From contig NZ_JAGYPE020000003.1 in the NCBI RefSeq assembly GCF_018343545.2, positions 150,975 through 201,096 of the forward strand: DNA of 50,122 bases, read 5' to 3'. The notes below the pieces were generated by a model. That model searched no databases and was not told the origin of the DNA. It worked only from the letters and a program-made list of their open reading frames with translations. Source of the DNA: Neobacillus citreus. Lineage in GTDB: Bacteria; Bacillota; Bacilli; Bacillales; Cytobacillaceae. A program made the translations under genes and the position numbers. Below are positions 24,537-33,261 of the stretch, piece after piece. Within the stretch, counting starts at the first letter, position 1; every line of letters starts with the position of its first letter.

Positions 24537-25700
24537 ATGACATTTTTAGAAAAAATAAAACCACATTTAACTAGTGACGATATTTTAATTCAGGAAACGG
24601 TCGTTTACGCGTTGCACGATTATCCATATGTCCCTGAAGAGTGGACGGTGCAATTACTGCAAGAAGCTTTTAGAAACAAAGAAAAGCAATCCTCGATTTT
24701 AATCTATCTAGATAATCAGACGATTAATGAGGAAGCAGTCAAGGTCTTGATTGAAAATATTCCCAGCATGGACAAGTCCAAGGTTCATTTAGCAATTAAC
24801 CTGCTTTTGAAAATTGAACCTGAACTTGCTCTTACATATAGGGAATCCTTGGAAAAATATATCCCCAAGGATATGTGGGCCATTTATGAGTTAACTGCAA
24901 ATGGGACGGAAGAAGAAGTTTATATGGAATATGGAGGCATCTTAAGTGATCTTGACCAAGCAAATCCATATCAGAACAATTTATACATAAAGGGCAAAAT
25001 ATTAGCTGCCTGTATAGTGGAAAACGGCTGGGTGACGGAACGGGAAATCGACATTATACTTCGCGAGGAAATGGAAGAACAATGGTTTTCTTTTCATGGA
25101 ATTCTAACGATTTATATGATTGGCTTGTTAAAAATAGAAAAATATATACCTCTGCTGACAGGCTTGTTGGGACGCGATGAAGATATGTTGCTTGAAGAGG
25201 TCGCTGCTGCGTTAATTCAGTTTCAATCGGATGACGTGGTGAAGGAAGTCGCGCCATATTTATATAGAGAGGATTCGATTATTTTTGCAGCTTCCGTTGT
25301 TGAAAATATTAAAACTGGCTTCGCCCTTCAGGTTTTACGAGAGGCCTACGATGCTGCAGAAGAAATCGGTGACCAAGATATTCTTATTGAATCCATTAGT
25401 CATCATTTCTCTAGAGAGGCACTTCCTGAAATCAGCCGCCATATGAAAAACGAGTATACCTCAAACTTAGTGGATATAGAGCAGACAGTTTATAGTTACT
25501 ATTCTATTTTAGGCGAGAAGCATCCTGAATTAGAAGTCTGGAAAAAAGTTGCCCTTGAAAGGGAAATGGACTTTAGAAATGCCAGTAAGCAAAGAACGTT
25601 GGGTAAACATGAACCAATTCGGAACGAAACGAAGGTAGGGCGCAACGATCCATGTCCTTGTGGAAGCGGGAAAAAATATAAAAAATGCTGTGGGAAATAG
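24537..25700 (+). CDS. HEAT-repeat-like protein with C-terminal SEC-C zinc motif (387 aa)
   Basis: Residues 1 to about 340 are helical and repeat-like, resembling HEAT-type helical pairs ([20 protein letters not shown]). The C-terminus is a perfect SEC-C motif, [20 protein letters not shown], the zinc-binding element found at the end of SecA and many unrelated proteins. It probably binds a protein or ribosomal partner; no enzymatic motif is seen. ATG 24537 follows AGAGGGAG. Likely in the same transcript as the DUF1904 gene. Confidence 0.8.
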   Translation: MTFLEKIKPHLTSDDILIQETVVYALHDYPYVPEEWTVQLLQEAFRNKEKQSSILIYLDNQTINEEAVKVLIENIPSMDKSKVHLAINLLLKIEPELALTYRESLEKYIPKDMWAIYELTANGTEEEVYMEYGGILSDLDQANPYQNNLYIKGKILAACIVENGWVTEREIDIILREEMEEQWFSFHGILTIYMIGLLKIEKYIPLLTGLLGRDEDMLLEEVAAALIQFQSDDVVKEVAPYLYREDSIIFAASVVENIKTGFALQVLREAYDAAEEIGDQDILIESISHHFSREALPEISRHMKNEYTSNLVDIEQTVYSYYSILGEKHPELEVWKKVALEREMDFRNASKQRTLGKHEPIRNETKVGRNDPCPCGSGKKYKKCCGK

Positions 25701-25743
25701 ATTTTTTGGAATCACATGGAAAAAGACCAATTATATCATTGAA

Positions 25744-25785
25744 GAGAAGGATGTCTCATAAAGCTGAGGCATCCTTTTCTTTTTA
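25744..25785 (+). terminator. Terminator after the SEC-C gene
   Basis: GAGAAGGATGTCTC and GAGGCATCCTTTTC form a stem followed by TTTTT. Confidence 0.85.
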
Positions 25786-25871
25786 ACGGAAAAGGAAAGG
25801 ATTTTACCTTTTTTTGTCGAATTACTGTGAGAATGTAAAATCCTTACATTAGAAACAATCGGAGGTACAGA

Positions 25872-26699
25872 ATGATTACGAAAAAGACACTAACCATAAA
25901 TGATCAAAAGATTTCTTATATTGATGAGGGCGGCAAAACTGCCCCGCCCGTTTTGCTAATTCACGGCGTTCCAGAATCCAGCATGCTCTGGAAACATATT
26001 ATCCCTGAAATTGCTGCATTAGGATTTCGGACGATTGCACCGGACCTTCCGGGATTTGGTCAGAGTGACCGTTTTCCATACGAGTCTACTTGGGAAAACT
26101 ATGTTACGTTTATCAATGATTTCATGCAAGCACTAGAATTAGAAAAAATCCATCTTATCGTCCATGACTGGGGTGGAATGATTGGATTAAGATGGGCATG
26201 TGACAATCCGGATAAAGTGGAAAGCTTGATTATAACCGACACAGTTTTGTTGCCTGGATATACGTGGCACCCACTCGCCCAAAAATGGAGAACGCCTGGT
26301 TATGGTGAAAAAGTAATGGAAGCCATGGCCAATAAGGAATCATGGATGGCAGGGATGAAAAAGGAGATTCCGTCTGTAGAAGAAGGGATATTGGAAGACT
26401 TCTTTGCAATTTTTGAATCGGCTGAGAAAAGGAACGTAATTTTAGAATTATATCGCTCTGCCAATCCACAATTAACGGAACCGTATTTGAATCTTGCTGC
26501 CATAAAGAATCCTGTTACGATTCTATGGGGTGAAAATGATCCTTACATTTCAACTGATTTTGCTTATCAGACCCATGACCAACAATTCCCGCACGCAGGG
26601 GTACATATCATTCCTGACGCAGGGCATTTTATTCATGTTCAGGTTCCTGAAAAGGTCATACCATTTGTAAAAGAACATTTTTTAGCGATTTTAAAATAA
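25872..26699 (+). CDS. Haloalkane-dehalogenase/epoxide-hydrolase-like alpha/beta hydrolase (275 aa)
   Basis: The nucleophile elbow is VHDWGG with Asp99, which defines the dehalogenase and epoxide-hydrolase branch (esterases have Ser here). Other motifs are LIHGVPESSMLW (oxyanion hole), PDLPGFGQSD, acid Asp in WGENDPYI and His in PDAGHFIHVQ. It should open C-halogen or epoxide bonds through a covalent aspartyl ester. The exact substrate is open; fluoroacetate-dehalogenase-like activity is also possible. ATG 25872 follows GGAGGTACAG. Monocistronic; the tRNA cluster follows. Confidence 0.82.
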   Translation: MITKKTLTINDQKISYIDEGGKTAPPVLLIHGVPESSMLWKHIIPEIAALGFRTIAPDLPGFGQSDRFPYESTWENYVTFINDFMQALELEKIHLIVHDWGGMIGLRWACDNPDKVESLIITDTVLLPGYTWHPLAQKWRTPGYGEKVMEAMANKESWMAGMKKEIPSVEEGILEDFFAIFESAEKRNVILELYRSANPQLTEPYLNLAAIKNPVTILWGENDPYISTDFAYQTHDQQFPHAGVHIIPDAGHFIHVQVPEKVIPFVKEHFLAILK

Positions 26700-26865
26700 C
26701 TAATTTTTTTGGAGTCTCCTTTTAGCGGAGTCATGAGGACAGCCAGATTGAATATTACTTGAGAATGTCTTCATCGCAGGGGAGTTAGTTGTTTTAGATT
26801 ACCAAAATTTACAGCTGGCTCCCAATTTTAAAAGATGATATATTTGTTTTGTAAGTTATTACTAC

Positions 26866-26956
26866 AGAGAAGTACTCAAGCGGCTGAAGAGGCGCCCCTG
26901 CTAAGGGTGTAGGTCGGGTAACCGGCGCGAGGGTTCAAATCCCTTCTTCTCTGCCA
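26866..26956 (+). tRNA. tRNA-Ser (GCT)
   Basis: The acceptor AGAGAAG pairs with CTTCTCT, followed by G and CCA. The anticodon loop is CTGCTAA, and there is a long variable arm typical of serine tRNAs. The T-loop GGTTCAAATCC is intact. Confidence 0.93.
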
Positions 26957-26983
26957 TTCAAATAAGATTATTTAAAACATCAT

Positions 26984-27068
26984 GCGGGTGTGGCGGAATT
27001 GGCAGACGCACCAGACTTAGGATCTGGCGCCTTCGGGCGTGGGGGTTCGACTCCCTTCACCCGCACCA
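26984..27068 (+). tRNA. tRNA-Leu (TAG)
   Basis: The acceptor GCGGGTG pairs with CACCCGC, followed by ACCA. The anticodon loop is CTTAGGA and the variable arm GGCGCCTTCGGGCGT is long, as in leucine tRNAs. It lies 27 bp after tRNA-Ser in the same cluster. Confidence 0.95.
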
Positions 27069-27078
27069 GAAATATTAT

Positions 27079-27150
27079 TCCGCAGTAGCTCAGTGGTAGA
27101 GCTATCGGCTGTTAACCGATCGGTCGTAGGTTCGAGTCCTACCTGTGGAG
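27079..27150 (+). tRNA. tRNA-Asn (GTT), CCA not encoded
   Basis: The acceptor TCCGCAG pairs with CTGTGGA (one G-U pair), with discriminator G. The anticodon stem-loop TCGGCTGTTAACCGA gives GTT. The next bases are TCA instead of CCA, so the 3' end must be added by tRNA nucleotidyltransferase. It is otherwise the standard Bacillus tRNA-Asn. Confidence 0.93.
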
Positions 27151-27152
27151 TC

Positions 27153-27228
27153 ATAGTCCAACAAGGCAACTAAGAAAGGGTCAGGGCGGGAACGCAGCAG
27201 CCATAATTAGTGAAATTGTGTGGGCTAT
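27153..27228 (+). ncRNA. Miniature SRP-like RNA (4.5S S-domain type)
   Basis: The centre GGTCAGG-GCG-GGAA-CGC-AGCAGCC has the SRP RNA apical elements: the UCAG/AGCAG symmetric loop that binds Ffh and a GGAA tetraloop. The tip pairs differ from the common UCC/GGA but still pair (GCG/CGC). Outer arms pair in register: ATAGTCC with GGGCTAT, ACAA with TTGT, ACTAA with TTAGT. Together they form one long hairpin of about 76 nt. It directly follows tRNA-Asn and ends before a terminator, so it is probably cut from the tRNA transcript. Bacillus normally uses a longer, roughly 270-nt SRP RNA. Confidence 0.6.
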
Positions 27229-27245
27229 TACATACGGACACATCA

Positions 27246-27289
27246 AAAAAAGCTAAACCCTAACATTAATTGGGTTTAGCTTTTTTTCC
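27246..27289. terminator. Bidirectional terminator of the tRNA cluster and the MerR gene
   Basis: AAAAAAAGCTAAACCC and GGGTTTAGCTTTTTTT form a strong stem. The stop codon of the minus-strand MerR gene (27276-27278) lies inside it. Confidence 0.9.
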
Positions 27290-27830
27290 ATGTAAACCAA
27301 TTCCACCATTTCTTCTGAGTGGCAGCAGCAATTTCCTTTTCTATGCTTCTAATGCGTTCAACTTCTAGTTTATTTAAATATTCTACATGCCGTAAAATTT
27401 GATTAATTTTTTCTTCTTGGCAGGCTTCCCGTACAGCCTTTTCCTTCAAGAGTTTGATTAAATCCAAGTTTATTTGCTCTAAATGTTCAATACGTTCCAT
27501 TAATTCTTCATGGTTGCAATTGTGCTCAACAACTTGGCCGCTAGTATTCTGTATGGGTTCTATTTCCGTAACAATGTCTGTATTTTTTTCTTCAGAAACC
27601 CATTTCATCACAGCTTCTGCTGAATGTTCCATTGTCATACCCTCTTGTTTGCTGAATTCCATTAATTTACGGAATGTATGAACATCCTTATCAAAATAGA
27701 TTCGATGACCTCTATTATTACGATGAACAAGATACCCATTACCTTCGAGGAGAGTGGCGTATTTCCTTAAGGTACTAGCATCTATTTCAAGCAATTTCTG
27801 TACATCACTAGGTGAATATATTTCCGTCAT
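27276..27830 (-). CDS. MerR-type HTH protein with coiled coil and DUF3967 tail (184 aa)
   Basis: Residues 4 to about 50 form a MerR-like winged helix (SPSDVQKLLEIDASTLRKYA...NNRGHRIYF). A coiled coil covers about 105-165 (ELMERIEHLEQINLDLIKLL). The tail AAATQKKWWNWFTWKK fits DUF3967. This layout is shared with plasmid or chromosome-organising proteins, and B. subtilis RacA has the same length and order (HTH, then coiled coil). A DNA-bridging role is possible, but I cannot choose between it and a transcription regulator. Confidence 0.7.
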   Translation of the reverse strand: MTEIYSPSDVQKLLEIDASTLRKYATLLEGNGYLVHRNNRGHRIYFDKDVHTFRKLMEFSKQEGMTMEHSAEAVMKWVSEEKNTDIVTEIEPIQNTSGQVVEHNCNHEELMERIEHLEQINLDLIKLLKEKAVREACQEEKINQILRHVEYLNKLEVERIRSIEKEIAAATQKKWWNWFTWKKS

Positions 27831-27899
27831 TCATTTCACCTCTATTAAATACATTTTAAATCAGTAGCTGGAGAATTCATTACTGTTATTAGCCCGTTG

Positions 27900-27995
27900 T
27901 TATTTAATAAATAGGTTAAAAGCGATTGAAATAAGCCAACCCAGTGCAAGAAAAACTGATAGATATGTACCTAAACCAACTAAAATCTCTGCCAT
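27900..27995 (-). CDS. 31-residue hydrophobic membrane peptide
   Basis: The peptide MAEILVGLGTYLSVFLALGW is followed by LISIAFNLFIK: one membrane helix of about 22 residues with a single Lys at the end. AAAGGAG and a second AGGA lie upstream of the ATG. It sits between the MerR gene and the SleB-like gene on the same strand. Size and shape recall small regulatory or toxin-type membrane peptides; no antisense antitoxin was identified. The rest of 27831-28170 shows no other gene. Confidence 0.5.
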   Translation of the reverse strand: MAEILVGLGTYLSVFLALGWLISIAFNLFIK

Positions 27996-28170
27996 GATTC
28001 CTACTCTACTCCTTTAATTCGGGCTTTGGTTTCAAATCTCTTCAATACAATGTCATTATAGCAGGTGATTTTTTAAAATTTGTCGAAACTAGGAAGGTTA
28101 ATCAATTTGTAAAAAGACTGTTAACTTCCCTTAATAAAAGGTGGGAATGTAACAAGTATTCATGATAGTG

Positions 28171-28203
28171 AAAACCCACCAAAAGTTTACCGATTTGGTG
28201 GAT
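28171..28203 (-). terminator. Terminator after the SleB-like gene
   Basis: CCACCAAA and TTTGGTGG flank a 10-nt loop, and the T-run lies on the minus-strand side. Confidence 0.7.
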
Positions 28204-28225
28204 TCCAACGACTAACGATTTTAAA

Positions 28226-28912
28226 TTATTTAGCAAATACGTGATGGCCAATTGTCATTACTACTGGACGAGTACGAATCCATTTATCCGTGGCAATAGC
28301 AGGATTATAAAAATAAACAGAATCGTTTAACCGATCTTTTCTGGTCAATGCCTCTTCGACTGCTTGTCTGGACTCATCTGATGCTGGCTTCTTAATCTCA
28401 CCATTTTGAACGGGTGAAAAGGCATAGGCATGTCCAACTACTTGATTAATAACGCCTGTCACCGTTTTCGGGAAATGAGGTGATTCTACTCGGTTTAATA
28501 CGACAGTCGCAACGGCTACTTTTCCTCGATAGGATTCGCCTTTTGCTTCTGCTTCTACTAATCTGGCAAAAAGGTCTTTCTCATTATTTGAAATGGAAAT
28601 AGCCGGTGATTCTGGTTGGTTTTCAGGCATTTGCCTAGTGATTCCTATTTCGGGTTTTGTAGAGTGGAGGGCTACTTCCTTTGTTTTCTCTGGCTGTTGC
28701 ATGATTTCTTCTGTATCAATCCGATTGTAATTGCTAGTATTGTCTTGCTGATCATTCTCGGTAATACCACCATATTTTTGCTCAAGGCTTATAGGTATAT
28801 TTTCTGTTGCGACTCGGTCTTGGGTAATAGCCTCGGCACTTTTACTTATTCCTATGAAAGAACTTGTAGCTACACAAGCTACAATTAATGTTTTTATGTA
28901 TGTTTTTTTCAT
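28226..28912 (-). CDS. SleB/CwlJ-type cell wall hydrolase (228 aa)
   Basis: A signal peptide covers residues 1 to about 28 (KTLIVACVATSSFIGISKSAEA). A low-complexity linker runs to about 105, then the Hydrolase_2 domain: LFARLVEAEAKGESYRGKVAVATVVLNRV, HAYAFSPVQNG, SVYFYNP, and GHHVFAK at the end. Such enzymes are lytic transglycosylases of spore cortex or cell wall. The N-terminal peptidoglycan-binding domain of true SleB is missing and replaced by the linker. The start is preceded by AGGAGGTAGC. Confidence 0.83.
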   Translation of the reverse strand: MKKTYIKTLIVACVATSSFIGISKSAEAITQDRVATENIPISLEQKYGGITENDQQDNTSNYNRIDTEEIMQQPEKTKEVALHSTKPEIGITRQMPENQPESPAISISNNEKDLFARLVEAEAKGESYRGKVAVATVVLNRVESPHFPKTVTGVINQVVGHAYAFSPVQNGEIKKPASDESRQAVEEALTRKDRLNDSVYFYNPAIATDKWIRTRPVVMTIGHHVFAK

Positions 28913-29212
28913 GTGTGCTACCTCCTGAATTTTTGCTTTATATTACTCTACCATTGGATGGTATTTAATTTACAGAACGATAGCGTTACATTTCTTTTTA
29001 GTTTGATGAACAAAATTTCAGAAAATAATCAATTATGACATGATACCTATTTTAGTGTCACAATCGAACCAATATTACGAAACATAGGAATATCTATCCA
29101 AAAATGTTTAGGATTCTTTGCATATACAAGTGGTTCTTAACAGGTGGAATGAATTATTCGAAAAAGATAGTAGGGGAGAAGAGGGAGATATATCATCAAA
29201 AAATTTAAAATA
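28913..29212. other. Intergenic region, no gene seen
   Basis: About 300 bp, AT-rich. It must contain the promoter of the SleB-like gene near its left end. No open frame with a credible start, RNA family or repeat is recognised. Confidence 0.5.
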
Positions 29213-29254
29213 AAAAACTAGCATCAGTAGTTGCTACAGATGCTAGTTTTTTAC
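29213..29254. terminator. Terminator of the pectinase gene
   Basis: AAAAACTAGCATC and GATGCTAGTTTTTT form a 12-13 bp stem. Both flanks are A/T runs, so it can act in both directions. Confidence 0.85.
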
Positions 29255-29261
29255 ATAATTC

Positions 29262-31091
29262 TTATTTTTTTGATGGATCTACTGGCCAATCAGTATCTGG
29301 AAGTGACTTCCCATCAACTATAAGATTTTGATAGATGCTGCCAGCCTGGAACGTATTACCGTCATTGATGTTGACATTTTTCATTGTAATATTTCTAACA
29401 TATTGGAAATACAATGGTTTGTCAGCATGCACTGTGACGTTCTCCAATGTTAGGCCATCAACAGGGCTTTCATATAGTCCTTGGAAGAAGGAAGCTTCTT
29501 GGGCACCTTCAGCGATAATATTTTTGATTGTAATATTTTTAATGTAAGGTGTTGTTTCATCAATTACACCAGTAAATGGCAGTGGAGTACCGTTAGATGT
29601 ATAGTTAGAGTTAATATTAAATACATCACCTGCAATATCTTTCATCATGATGTTATCAAATGTTAGATTTTCAATGGTACCGCCACGTCCGCGAAGAGTT
29701 TTCATGCGAATACCAATGTCAGTTCCGTCAAAAATATCATCTCTTGCTACAACATTTTTAATGCCGCCGGACATTTCACTGCCGATTGTAACGCCGCCAT
29801 GCCCATGCTTCATGATGTTGTTACGGATTTCGATGTTTTGACTTGGTCTGCCAATTTGTCGGCCTTCAGCATCTTTACCAGATTTAATCGCAATCGCATC
29901 ATCACCAACATTAAAGGTCGAACCATAAATCTTTAACCCATCAACAGAGTCTGGGTCGACACCGTCTGTGTTTGGTGCATCAACTGGGACAGCTGGATTT
30001 TCAACGTATACACTATCAATAACCACATTGTTGCTGTATAAAGGCTGGATTGTCCAAGATGGGGAATTTGTAATCTTTAGACCTTGAAGAAGTACATTCT
30101 CCGAGTCTTTGAATTGAACCAATCTTGGGCGAGCAGTTTGCGTTGCTGGATTAGTCGCTTTTGGATTATCCCACCACAATCCCATATTAAAGTATACAGT
30201 TTCCTTACCTTCCGCGTTCGGGTCATATTTCCCGTTGTTATAGTCATATTTTCCATCAAGGGTTACTTTTTTGTATGGAAAACCGAACTCATCGATTCCG
30301 TTCGCAGGCATTGCTTTGATAGGACCTGCATTTCCATCAACTGTTCCTTCACCGATGACTTTCAAATTTTTAGCACCTTGGGATGCAATCAAGCTTTGAT
30401 AAGAATTGAATGTAGTCCCTTCCCAGCGGTCTTGGATCACTGGATAGTCATCTTTGTCACGACTTCCAAGAAGCGTTGCATCTTTTTGAATTTCAAATGT
30501 CATATTGCTTTTTAAACTTAGCGGAGCAGAATAATAGGTTCCTGCAGGAAGGATAACCACGCTGTTAGGTCTTGCGGAAGCTGCATCAATGGCTGCTTGA
30601 ATGGCTGCGGTATCTTTTGTTTCACCGTCTCCAACAGCCCCGAAATCTTTCACATTGAATACTTTACCTAACACATCCGTTCTAATATTAACGTGAGCGC
30701 TTTCGTTTGAATGATTACCTGCAGCATCTCTCGCTACAACTTTGAAACTATACATTGTATCTGGTTTCAAGTCTTTAACGGTAAAGTTTGACATGGCAAT
30801 TCCATATTCATTTGGTGTTGAACTTCCGGCCAATTTACCATTTACATAGACATCATAAGCTGCTATTCCAGTATTGTCGGTAGATCTATCCCAGATTAGG
30901 CTAACAGACTTATAGGTTGTTGCATACGCATAAACATTAATAGGAGCTGTTGGTGCTTGTTTGTCAACAGAAACTTGAGCATTTGATTTTGCTGGAGTTG
31001 TTGCTGCAAATGCACCAAATGGGGCAATCACGGAACACCCTAGAGCAAGGCCCAGTGCGCCAGTTAGATAGGTTTTTTTACCAAATTTCAT
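29262..31091 (-). CDS. Secreted GH28 polygalacturonase-type pectinase with N-terminal FN3 domain (609 aa)
   Basis: The signal peptide ends at AFA, before ATTPAKS. An FN3 domain spans about 48-138 (APTAPINVYAYATTYKSVSL). The catalytic beta-helix begins with FNVKDFGAVGDGETKDTAAI and has the GH28 signatures NTDGVDPDS, GDDAIAIKSG, GHGGVTIGSE and IRMKTLRGRGG, which hold the catalytic aspartates, His and Arg/Lys. It should cleave galacturonan or a related pectin outside the cell. The promoter is flanked by two LacI-type operators. The uptake genes for the released sugars are not next to it. Confidence 0.9.
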   Translation of the reverse strand: MKFGKKTYLTGALGLALGCSVIAPFGAFAATTPAKSNAQVSVDKQAPTAPINVYAYATTYKSVSLIWDRSTDNTGIAAYDVYVNGKLAGSSTPNEYGIAMSNFTVKDLKPDTMYSFKVVARDAAGNHSNESAHVNIRTDVLGKVFNVKDFGAVGDGETKDTAAIQAAIDAASARPNSVVILPAGTYYSAPLSLKSNMTFEIQKDATLLGSRDKDDYPVIQDRWEGTTFNSYQSLIASQGAKNLKVIGEGTVDGNAGPIKAMPANGIDEFGFPYKKVTLDGKYDYNNGKYDPNAEGKETVYFNMGLWWDNPKATNPATQTARPRLVQFKDSENVLLQGLKITNSPSWTIQPLYSNNVVIDSVYVENPAVPVDAPNTDGVDPDSVDGLKIYGSTFNVGDDAIAIKSGKDAEGRQIGRPSQNIEIRNNIMKHGHGGVTIGSEMSGGIKNVVARDDIFDGTDIGIRMKTLRGRGGTIENLTFDNIMMKDIAGDVFNINSNYTSNGTPLPFTGVIDETTPYIKNITIKNIIAEGAQEASFFQGLYESPVDGLTLENVTVHADKPLYFQYVRNITMKNVNINDGNTFQAGSIYQNLIVDGKSLPDTDWPVDPSKK

Positions 31092-31252
31092 AGAATACCC
31101 TCCTGATTTTTAGTAGATTAAATTGAAACTGCTTACATTTTTTGCTGTCACAAATACTTGCATTGTTGGGTATTACTGTTCGATGGATAAAAACGTTTTC
31201 ATTCCTTGGTATCCTAATTTTTTTAGTCTCGCTGCACCATCCTTTTTATTAT

Positions 31253-31334
31253 TTTAACGTTAACATTTCATAACAAGAGGTAATAATAATAGTTTTTAAA
31301 ATTTCTATTGCAATAAATGTTAACGTTAACATTT
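31253..31334 (-). promoter_or_regulatory. Pectinase promoter between two LacI-type operators
   Basis: On the minus strand, -35 TTGCAA (31308-31313) and -10 TATTAT (31286-31291) are 16 bp apart. A perfect palindrome, TGTTAACGTTAACA within 31315-31334, lies just upstream of -35. A second, near-perfect copy, TTTTAACGTTAACA, at 31253-31268 lies just after the start point. Their centres are 65 bp apart. Such AACGTT-centred palindromes are bound by LacI-family repressors such as KdgR-type regulators; the repressor gene is not in the window. Confidence 0.7.
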
Positions 31335-31581
31335 ATTTCTGGTATTTATTTTACTATTCAGATTAGATTTAAAAAAGTGACTAAATTACTATCTGTGAAC
31401 AGTGTTGAAAATAGAAAAATAGTCTCACTTTTCTTCTTTGTAAGTTTGTTTTATAGAAAATATGACGGGTTATTGTGTTTATTTTCAGATAATTAGAAAG
31501 GAAGAGATGAAAACTTTGTATTATAATGATAATAATTACAAGAACACTTTTCTCAATTACTGAAAGTGAGGTTTAACTGAA

Positions 31582-32346
31582 ATGGAAAGCACCGTAGAAA
31601 CCTGTACTAACCTCCTTAGGGAAGCCCGAAACATTGTCGTTCTGAGCGGCGCGGGTATCAGCACGGAATCGGGGATTAAGGATTTTCGCTCCAAAACAGG
31701 CGTTTACCAACTGGCTCCCGAATATATCCTTTCACTTGATTATTTTTATAAAAAACCGAGAGATTTTTATCAGTTTGCATTTAAAAATCTATATCATCCG
31801 GATGCCATCCCAAACAAAGGCCACGAAATACTGGCAAAATGGGAGGGACAAGGCAAAGTACAGTACATTATTACGCAGAACATCGATGGCCTTCATCAGA
31901 AAGCAGGCAGCGAAAACGTCATCGAGTTTCACGGTACGATGAAAACCGCATCTTGTTTGAATTGTGGAAAAATCTATCCTTCTTCGGAAATGGTTAATCG
32001 TTTTGAAACATCGGAGGATTTTTTTGTATGCAGCGATTGCGAAACAAAGAGTGAAAAAGACCGCTATATCAAGCCTGATGTTGTTTTATTCGGAGATACA
32101 GGTGAATGGTTTTCAGTAGAAGGATTTAATGCTATCCTCCAATTTATTGAACAGGCGGATTGCATTTTGGTATTGGGCACAAGTCTTCAAGTGACGCCTT
32201 TTTCAACCTTTCCACAGTACAGGAGAAAGGGCGTACCGCTGATTATTATTAATAAAGGCGGTACACCTTATGATCGTGGAGCGGGAGCATATGTCATTCA
32301 TGATTCGATTGGAAAAACATTGTTCCTAATTGACGAAAGTTTATGA
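31582..32346 (+). CDS. Sir2-family NAD-dependent protein deacylase (254 aa)
   Basis: Sirtuin motifs are complete: GAGIS at 23-27, TQNIDGLH at 98-105, catalytic His117 in EFHGT, zinc cysteines 125/128 and 150/153, and LGTSLQVTPF. It removes acetyl or other acyl groups from lysines using NAD (compare SrtN of B. subtilis). The start ATG has GTGAGG somewhat far upstream. The TatD gene begins 34 bp downstream, so the two are probably one operon. Confidence 0.9.
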   Translation: MESTVETCTNLLREARNIVVLSGAGISTESGIKDFRSKTGVYQLAPEYILSLDYFYKKPRDFYQFAFKNLYHPDAIPNKGHEILAKWEGQGKVQYIITQNIDGLHQKAGSENVIEFHGTMKTASCLNCGKIYPSSEMVNRFETSEDFFVCSDCETKSEKDRYIKPDVVLFGDTGEWFSVEGFNAILQFIEQADCILVLGTSLQVTPFSTFPQYRRKGVPLIIINKGGTPYDRGAGAYVIHDSIGKTLFLIDESL

Positions 32347-32380
32347 TGAGCCAAATCCTTTCCAGGAAGTGTGATAACGA

Positions 32381-33151
32381 ATGAAATTGATTGATGCCCA
32401 CATCCATTTAGATAAATATAAAAATAATGAAATTGACTCTATTCTCGCTGGCGCGGAATGGCTTGAAGCCGTCCTAGCCGTGTCATATGATCTTGAATCA
32501 TGCAAGAGAAACCTACAATTATCAAGAAAATATCAAAAAGTGAAGCCTGTATTTGGATTTCATCCGGAGCAAGGACTGCCAAGCGAAGCTGAATTTAGCA
32601 GCCTGATTGACTGGATGACACTGCATCGGGCGGAAATGATTGCTGTCGGCGAGGTGGGGTTGCCGTACTATTTAAGGCAGGAGCAAAGGGTGTCCAGTGT
32701 ACAGTTTGGTCAATATATTGAGCTCCTTGAAATCTTCGTGGAGCTGGCCAAAAATTGGGAAAAACCGATTGTTTTGCATGCTGTTTATGGCGATGCTCCA
32801 ATTGTTTGCGATCTTTTAGAAAAACATTCAGTCGAAAAGGCACATTTTCATTGGTTCAAAGGGGACGATAAAACAATAGAGAGAATGATTGAAAATGGTT
32901 ATTTTATTTCCGTTACACCGGAAATCGTCTATAAAGAAAAAATTCAAAGGATAGCCCAGGTTTACCCGATAGAGCAAATGATGGTCGAAACAGACGGTCC
33001 ATGGCCATTCGAAGGTCCTTTTTCAGGCAAAATAACACACCCCGTCATGATGAAGGAATCAATCTCCATGCTGGCAAAAATCAAAAAACTCACGGAAACA
33101 GAAGTATCGGAACGAGTTTTGGAAAACACAAAAGAATTTTATAGTATTTAG
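32381..33151 (+). CDS. TatD-family metal-dependent hydrolase (256 aa)
   Basis: TIM-barrel amidohydrolase with the TatD pattern: His7 and His9 in DAHIHLD, VFGFHPEQG, AVGEVGLPYY, VLHAVYG, and VETDGPWPF near the end. TatD proteins are DNases or act on D-amino-acid ends; the exact role is not readable. It lies in the likely operon with the sirtuin. The TAG stop abuts a GGGGACGGTTCT repeat. Confidence 0.85.
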   Translation: MKLIDAHIHLDKYKNNEIDSILAGAEWLEAVLAVSYDLESCKRNLQLSRKYQKVKPVFGFHPEQGLPSEAEFSSLIDWMTLHRAEMIAVGEVGLPYYLRQEQRVSSVQFGQYIELLEIFVELAKNWEKPIVLHAVYGDAPIVCDLLEKHSVEKAHFHWFKGDDKTIERMIENGYFISVTPEIVYKEKIQRIAQVYPIEQMMVETDGPWPFEGPFSGKITHPVMMKESISMLAKIKKLTETEVSERVLENTKEFYSI

Positions 33152-33254
33152 AGGCATGGGGACGGTTCTCGTGCCTCAAAAATGACTGATGCATAAGAAG
33201 CTTATCCCTGCATCTTAAAAAAAATGATGCATAAGAACCGTCCCCATGCATCAT
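33151..33254. repeat. Complex GGGGACGGTTCT repeat, three segments
   Basis: A self-complementary left segment (GAGGCATGGGGACGG...GCCTC), a central GATGCATAAGAAGC...GCATC segment, and a right inverted arm AAGAACCGTCCCCATGCATC. It begins on the last base of the TatD stop codon and ends just before the spx promoter. Confidence 0.75.
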
Positions 33255-33261
33255 AATATGG

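Noticed and set aside
29161..29212. Short purine-rich stretch before the pectinase terminator as a small gene
   Set aside because: No start codon with an open frame of useful length follows it.
33151..33254. Complex repeat as a riboswitch or attenuator for spx
   Set aside because: The spx promoter lies downstream of the repeat, so the repeat is not in the spx leader.
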